Below are positions 6,259-9,586 of a stretch of 9,586 nt of DNA, one piece after another. This DNA is from an uncultured Chlorobiota bacterium. GTDB lineage: Bacteria > Bacteroidota > Kapaibacteriia > OLB7. The DNA is taken from positions 1 to 9,586 of the forward strand of contig CAMLOB010000110.1 in the NCBI GenBank assembly GCA_946481475.1, written 5' to 3'. How positions within the stretch are numbered: position 1 is the first letter of the stretch; the number at the start of each line of letters is the position of its first letter. The position numbers and the translations under genes were made by a program. The notes below the pieces were generated by a model that saw only the letters and a list, made by a program, of their open reading frames with translations, did not search any database and was not told where the DNA came from.

Positions 6259-7759
6259 ACTCCTGTTCTTGTTTAAAGTCCGATCCGCGCAGATCCCACG
6301 CCCGTACTCTGAATCCAAACTTTCTTGAGGAGTCTTTCCGGCGAACCCGCCACGTCTTTCGCGTTATGCGGTTGGTCTCATCGACGTTGGTGGAGATCTC
6401 TTCGGCTTCCGTTGCGTTGCCGCTCAGCACCTGAAGGATCGGACGGTTCGGCCTGCCGTTGACCGTTCCGTATGCCAGCACTTCCACCACCGCCTCTTCA
6501 TCTCCGAATCTGACCATTCTGATATTGGGGTTCGACAGGGGACTTGCATCGGCCGATTTCGAGTCGACAAGTTTTCCGTCGATGTAGCGGGAGAAGATGA
6601 TCGATCCGGACGCAGTGCGGGGAGTATAGGTCAGCCGTGCCGGTTGATTCTCCAGAACCGTCCGGCCGTTTTCGGAGACCGCGATGGAAATTCTTCTTGT
6701 GTCGATGCCGTTCGACGTGAAGTCGAGCGTGTAGGTTTCTCCGGCATACATCGTTCCGGGAATCGACGGCGCCTCAAGTTGAGTGGTCCGGACGCGGAAG
6801 GAGACGATCCCCTGCTCGTTGTTCCCCTTGATGATGGTGACCTTCACTTCCTTCTCGCCCCCGTTTGCCGGTGCCGGACCGACAAGGGTAAGGCTTGTGG
6901 CGGTTCGCGAGGAGATGTTGACGGTCGGGTCTCCCGAGATTCTCAACTCTGATGTCTGAGCGTCCCAGACCTGAACCGTGTTCTCCCAGGTCCCTCCGCG
7001 GGGTACGGTGATGACATACTGCTCCGGATTGACCCGGAATCCCGAACCGGTTGTCCCGCCGTTGCGGGCCAGGGCTGTCAGCAGTTCCTGGAGTGCGGAG
7101 ATGCCGGTGTCGATCTCCCCCTCGTTCCCCCCCAGCGTCGGCGCACTCCTGACGGCCAGCAGATATTCCTGCGAGGTGGCCGGAATGACATTGATGCTGA
7201 ACTGTGCGGTATCCCGCATCAATCCGCGCTCGGCAATCACTTCCTGAATTCTCGATCTGATGTCGGGAGAGGAGATGTTCTCCGGTATGGTCGGTATCGC
7301 CTCCGCCTCGATGGTTACCTGATAGACGGCCGTCTGCGATTCGTTCTCGTGGCGCCAGTGAAAGGTGACGCTGCTGTCGGTCTCCCTTTCCAGATAGGCC
7401 CGTTCGGCCGGAAGGGAGGAGCCGGTGGAGGTATCCTCGATCGCCACGATCCGGAATTCCACCGACGAAAATGCACCGTGTGCCCGGATCACATTCATCG
7501 TATCGCGCGGCAGAAGTCCGGCAAGGGAGTCCGACTCCATGCCGGCCGGCATAAAGGGGACGATCAGAGCGATCTTCTGCACGTCGATCTCGAAGTCGGT
7601 ATCGATCAGTTCGGCGATGGCCGATTCCAGTTGCGCATCGTATCGCTGCTCCGCAGGTGAGGTCCCAAGCAGCAGGATGATCGCCGAGAGATAGAGGACA
7701 AAGTAGACCTCTACCGCAAGGCGTCGCTTCTTCCGTCTGCCTGGTGTTTCGGGAATCAT
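6245..7759 (-). CDS. GldM-like motor subunit (periplasmic shaft protein)
   Basis: A 504-aa protein, close to the length of GldM/PorM (about 515 aa). A short basic cytoplasmic tip (RRKKRR, residues 8-13) precedes one membrane helix (about 16-32), and the rest is periplasmic. A mixed first region (about 36-240) is followed by three probable Ig-like beta domains: about 243-328 (YVITVPRGGTWENTVQVWD), about 330-405 (AGETYTLDFTSNGIDTRRI) and about 410-500. In the type IX secretion and gliding motor, a GldM dimer sits in a GldL pentamer and carries proton-driven rotation to the outer-membrane ring. The assignment rests on topology, size, domain order and position just after the GldL-like gene (6-bp gap); sequence similarity is weak by eye. 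The first periplasmic region seems richer in strands than the helical D1 of GldM, so this is a divergent branch at best. Confidence 0.6.
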   Translation of the reverse strand: MIPETPGRRKKRRLAVEVYFVLYLSAIILLLGTSPAEQRYDAQLESAIAELIDTDFEIDVQKIALIVPFMPAGMESDSLAGLLPRDTMNVIRAHGAFSSVEFRIVAIEDTSTGSSLPAERAYLERETDSSVTFHWRHENESQTAVYQVTIEAEAIPTIPENISSPDIRSRIQEVIAERGLMRDTAQFSINVIPATSQEYLLAVRSAPTLGGNEGEIDTGISALQELLTALARNGGTTGSGFRVNPEQYVITVPRGGTWENTVQVWDAQTSELRISGDPTVNISSRTATSLTLVGPAPANGGEKEVKVTIIKGNNEQGIVSFRVRTTQLEAPSIPGTMYAGETYTLDFTSNGIDTRRISIAVSENGRTVLENQPARLTYTPRTASGSIIFSRYIDGKLVDSKSADASPLSNPNIRMVRFGDEEAVVEVLAYGTVNGRPNRPILQVLSGNATEAEEISTNVDETNRITRKTWRVRRKDSSRKFGFRVRAWDLRGSDFKQEQEYGDY

Positions 7760-7765
7760 CGTCGG

Positions 7766-8620
7766 TCAGTCGTTGAGAGATTGTTGTGAGCCTTCGTTCC
7801 GCAGCGGAAGTTCTTCGGTCATCGAACCGGCGATATGCCGTTCCAGTTCCTTCCGGACGTGGAATTCCAGTTCCTTGCCGATCAGCAGATCCACCCGCTC
7901 GTTCAGCCGTTCCATCGAACCGACAAGCCGGTCCAGCAGATCGTTGGTCCGCTCCAGTTTCGCCGAATGGTATTCAAGCTCCTGCAGCCCCTGAATCCGT
8001 TCGACCCGCAGGTTCAGTTCCTGCAGACTTTCCTGCTGTTGTCGAACAAGTTGCTCCAGTCTTGTACCGAGCGTCGCATACGTCCCGCCGATATCCTCAA
8101 GTTCGTCGAGCACCTCCCGGATAACGGTGATCTCCTCGGTCTCCTCCCCGGCACTTGTTCCCTCCTCACGTCCGGCAACTCCCTCGCCCCCTCCGTTTGC
8201 CTCCTCATCCGGCGTATAGAAGAGCACGATGAAGAGAACCAGAAGCATCAATGCCTCGATGCCGATACCGATCAGGGCGATATTCTCCGAGAGGAGACCG
8301 GCAAACCGCAGAGCCAGGAAGATCAGCAGGATGACGGCTCCGAGATAGACCAGAGCCTGGACGTTGTTGAAGTAGTGGCGGACAACGATCTCTTCCATGA
8401 AGACCCGCGTCCCCAGTCTGATGCCGAGCGGATGTCCTATCCGGTAGGATGTGCCGGTGGTCGAGATCGTGAAGCTCTTCCCGCCGACAATCGTTTTCCA
8501 GATATGGATCAGAGAAGGGAAGACCAGGTTCCGCTGCTCGATCGTCAGATCCTTCCAGTACTTCTGAAGCGCACTCCGCCCCGACGGCGTTGCGAGATTT
8601 GTTATGGTGTGTTCATTCAT
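7766..8620 (-). CDS. GldL-like motor subunit (inner-membrane stator)
   Basis: A 284-aa protein. A cytoplasmic N-terminal part (about 1-85) precedes two membrane helices: about 88-108 (VYLGAVILLIFLALRF) and about 114-135 (IALIGIGIEALMLLVLFIVL). The second helix carries a Glu (residue 122) in a G-x3-EAL setting, like the essential membrane Glu of GldL in the T9SS/gliding motor. After FYTPDEE comes a Gly/Glu-rich linker (about 138-163), then a long coiled coil (about 165-265) with heptad leucines. Two helices plus a cytoplasmic tail is the GldL layout, but GldL is shorter (about 215 aa) and lacks the N-terminal extension. I chose the ATG at 8620; the frame runs open to 8782, but that stretch translates low-complexity intergenic DNA. 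It is the first gene of the four-gene operon. Confidence 0.62.
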   Translation of the reverse strand: MNEHTITNLATPSGRSALQKYWKDLTIEQRNLVFPSLIHIWKTIVGGKSFTISTTGTSYRIGHPLGIRLGTRVFMEEIVVRHYFNNVQALVYLGAVILLIFLALRFAGLLSENIALIGIGIEALMLLVLFIVLFYTPDEEANGGGEGVAGREEGTSAGEETEEITVIREVLDELEDIGGTYATLGTRLEQLVRQQQESLQELNLRVERIQGLQELEYHSAKLERTNDLLDRLVGSMERLNERVDLLIGKELEFHVRKELERHIAGSMTEELPLRNEGSQQSLND

Positions 8621-8629
8621 CGGAAAACG

Positions 8630-8659
8630 CAAGATAGCGATTGAACGGGCGGTTCGCAA
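8630..8659 (-). promoter_or_regulatory. Possible promoter of the motor operon
   Basis: On the minus strand TTG (8659-8657) is followed after 20 bp by TATCTTG (8636-8630), which resembles TAnnTTTG with one T missing. The predicted start would lie within a few bases of the ATG at 8620, giving a leaderless or nearly leaderless message. This is a weak call based on spacing and partial consensus. Confidence 0.28.
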
Positions 8660-8663
8660 TCGA

Positions 8664-8696
8664 GGGGGAAACGAGGGGGCAAGGGGTACGAGGGGG
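8664..8696 (+). other. G-quadruplex-forming motif
   Basis: Four G-runs of 5, 5, 4 and 5 bases are separated by loops of 6, 3 and 5 bases, which meets the usual G3+N1-7 rule on the plus strand. It lies 44 bp upstream of the GldL-like ATG, on the template strand for that gene and just upstream of its suggested promoter. A purine-rich tract continues to about 8725. The motif is clear; folding and function are not shown. Confidence 0.6.
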
Positions 8697-8821
8697 AGAA
8701 GGAAGATGAAGAATATGAAGGGGATCAGAGACCCCGCAACATTCCCTCCGCAGTCGCAATGCGGAAAAGGTGAAGAGAACAACAGAACTCCCGAAATTCA
8801 CCGAATCTGAAATCTACCCCC

Positions 8822-8947
8822 CTCAAATCTCCCGACTCAAAGCTGACAGCTCAAAGCTCAAATCTCCCGGCTCAAAGCTGACAGCTCATAGCTCATGGCT
8901 CAAAGCTGACAGCTCATAGCTCATAGCTCAAATCTCCCGACTCAAAC
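8822..8947 (+). repeat. Tandem heptamer array (18 units)
   Basis: Eighteen consecutive 7-bp units keep exact phase over 126 bp. Nearly all begin with CTC; variants include CTCAAAG, CTCAAAT, CTCATAG, CTCCCGA and CTGACAG, arranged in higher-order blocks of 5, 6, 4 and 3 units that start with CTCAAAT or CTCAAAG. The array fills much of the 382-bp gap between the divergent motor operon and the DUF2007 gene; the gap also holds the G-quadruplex motif and weak promoters, and I see no gene in it. It resembles short tandem intergenic repeats known from cyanobacteria and FCB genomes. It is not a CRISPR array, since there are no spacers. Confidence 0.88.
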
Positions 8948-8981
8948 CCCAACCTCACCCCTCCACACCCAAAAAGTCCAC

Positions 8982-8989
8982 TATGTTCG
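8982..8989 (+). promoter_or_regulatory. Possible -7 box for DUF2007-cdsA
   Basis: TATGTTCG is one mismatch from TAnnTTTG and lies 13 bp before the ATG at 9003. No -33 element is visible. If used, the leader would be only a few bases long. Confidence 0.22.
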
Positions 8990-9002
8990 TAAATTGACAG
9001 CC

Positions 9003-9377
9003 ATGCGGAGAGAAACAACCGATCTCGACTACGTTACCTGTCCGGTCTGCAAAAGCGATACCCCCTCTGAAGGGGAGTTCTGCGTTGTCTGCGGTGCGGA
9101 GCTGGCCGGACCGGAACCGGAGGAGGAGCTGGAATGGGAGATTGTCCGAACCGTCAGCACGGTGATCGAGGCGGAACTGATTGCCGGCCGTCTCCGCTCC
9201 CACGGCATTCCGGCCATTGTCCTCTCCCAGGTCGATTCCACCAGAGGCTTCACTGTCGGCGGACTGGCCATCGCCAAGGTCTTTGTTCCCCTGATCCTGT
9301 TCGCCGAAGCCTCGGCCATACTTGCGGTCGACGCCGATCAAACTGAAGATGAAAACGGAGAAGAAGAGAATGAGTAA
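9003..9377 (+). CDS. Zinc-ribbon DUF2007 protein
   Basis: A 124-aa protein. An N-terminal zinc ribbon has two cysteine pairs, C13-P-V-C16 and C27-V-V-C30, ten residues apart. After an acidic linker comes a DUF2007-type domain (about 46-108): EIVRTVSTVIEAELIAGRL, then SHGIPAIVLSQ and VGGLAIAKVFVP, the usual helix with Ae-x2 followed by GIp and a closing V-x-V-P strand. DUF2007 is annotated as a putative signal-transducing domain but its partner and role are not established. The C-terminal tail is acidic. I chose the ATG at 9003 over a TTG at 8994. Its stop codon overlaps the start of cdsA by 8 bp, so the two are cotranscribed and probably coupled. Confidence 0.82.
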   Translation: MRRETTDLDYVTCPVCKSDTPSEGEFCVVCGAELAGPEPEEELEWEIVRTVSTVIEAELIAGRLRSHGIPAIVLSQVDSTRGFTVGGLAIAKVFVPLILFAEASAILAVDADQTEDENGEEENE

Positions 9378-9586
9378 GGGAAGCGAGGCACCACTCCGCG
9401 GAGAATGGCCGCAGGGACCGACACGGTTCGAGGAAAAATTCGGAAACAACCTGACCCGCATCGTCGTTGCCGTTATCGGCATTCCGCTGGTGCTTGGACT
9501 GTTCTATCTCGGCGGCTGGTGGTTCGTCGGATTCGTCGTCACCATATCGTCCGGCGCTCTCCTTGAGTTCTACTGGATGATGGAGA
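9370..9586 (+). CDS. cdsA: Phosphatidate cytidylyltransferase, N-terminus (partial)
   Basis: The first 72 codons are present and the gene is cut by the window end. CdsA makes CDP-diacylglycerol from phosphatidate and CTP at the inner membrane, the branch point to phosphatidylethanolamine and phosphatidylglycerol. The visible part has a short polar start, then NLTRIVVAVIGIPLVLGLF, then YLGGWWFVGFVVTISSGALL and EFYWMME. The R-(I/V)-x2-(A/G)-x3-G-x-P start, the GGWWF turn and the EFY after the second helix are typical of CdsA N-termini. The catalytic C-terminal motif lies outside the window. The ATG at 9370 overlaps the DUF2007 stop as ATGAGTAA, with a GA-rich stretch upstream as ribosome-binding site. 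Confidence 0.85.
   Translation, partial: MSKGSEAPLRGEWPQGPTRFEEKFGNNLTRIVVAVIGIPLVLGLFYLGGWWFVGFVVTISSGALLEFYWMME

Noticed and set aside
5329..6276. Plus-strand open frame of 315 codons
   Set aside because: It is a shadow of the 405-aa exported protein, with no recognisable domain.
8621..8782. 54-residue hydrophobic N-terminal extension of the GldL-like protein
   Set aside because: It translates the G-quadruplex and purine-rich intergenic DNA; the apparent membrane helix is an artefact of C-rich codons.
8822..8947. Heptamer tract considered as a CRISPR array
   Set aside because: Units are 7 bp with no spacers between them.

Overview
This 9.6-kb window (roughly 55-60% GC by eye) looks like chromosomal DNA from the Bacteroidota/Chlorobiota/Ignavibacteria (FCB) side of the tree. 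Three things suggest this: a perfect Bacteroidetes-type TAnnTTTG -7 box with little Shine-Dalgarno signal, a DUF2007 zinc-ribbon gene overlapping cdsA, and a two-gene unit resembling the GldL/GldM motor. I infer the taxonomy; no marker gene settles it.

Left region (1-1440), all on the minus strand: a 55-aa DUF4177-type protein, then a WYL-domain transcriptional regulator, then the first 46 codons of an HD-type Cas3 that runs off the left edge. The cas3 start overlaps the regulator's stop codon as ATGA. This appears to be the promoter-proximal end of a CRISPR-Cas operon (probably type I, subtype not readable) with its own regulator.

Middle region (1441-3830): a divergent pair, an exported TPR protein (minus) and the endolytic murein transglycosylase MltG (plus), sharing an 84-bp promoter region. 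The pair is bracketed by two inverted copies of a 168-bp intergenic repeat, each starting 1-4 bases from the adjacent stop codon. 127 bp of the repeat are identical between copies.

Right-middle region (3831-8620), minus strand, one tight operon of four genes: a GldL-like protein with two membrane helices and a coiled-coil tail, a GldM-like single-helix periplasmic protein, and two tandem, distantly similar exported proteins that look like outer-membrane beta barrels. The layout suggests an ion-driven inner-membrane motor that transmits force through the periplasm to outer-membrane partners, without recognisable GldK or GldN in view. It is the best candidate here for an undescribed system.

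Right edge (8621-9586): a 382-bp intergenic stretch holding a G-quadruplex motif and an 18-unit heptamer array, then on the plus strand a zinc-ribbon DUF2007 protein overlapping the start of cdsA (phosphatidate cytidylyltransferase), which is cut by the window end.
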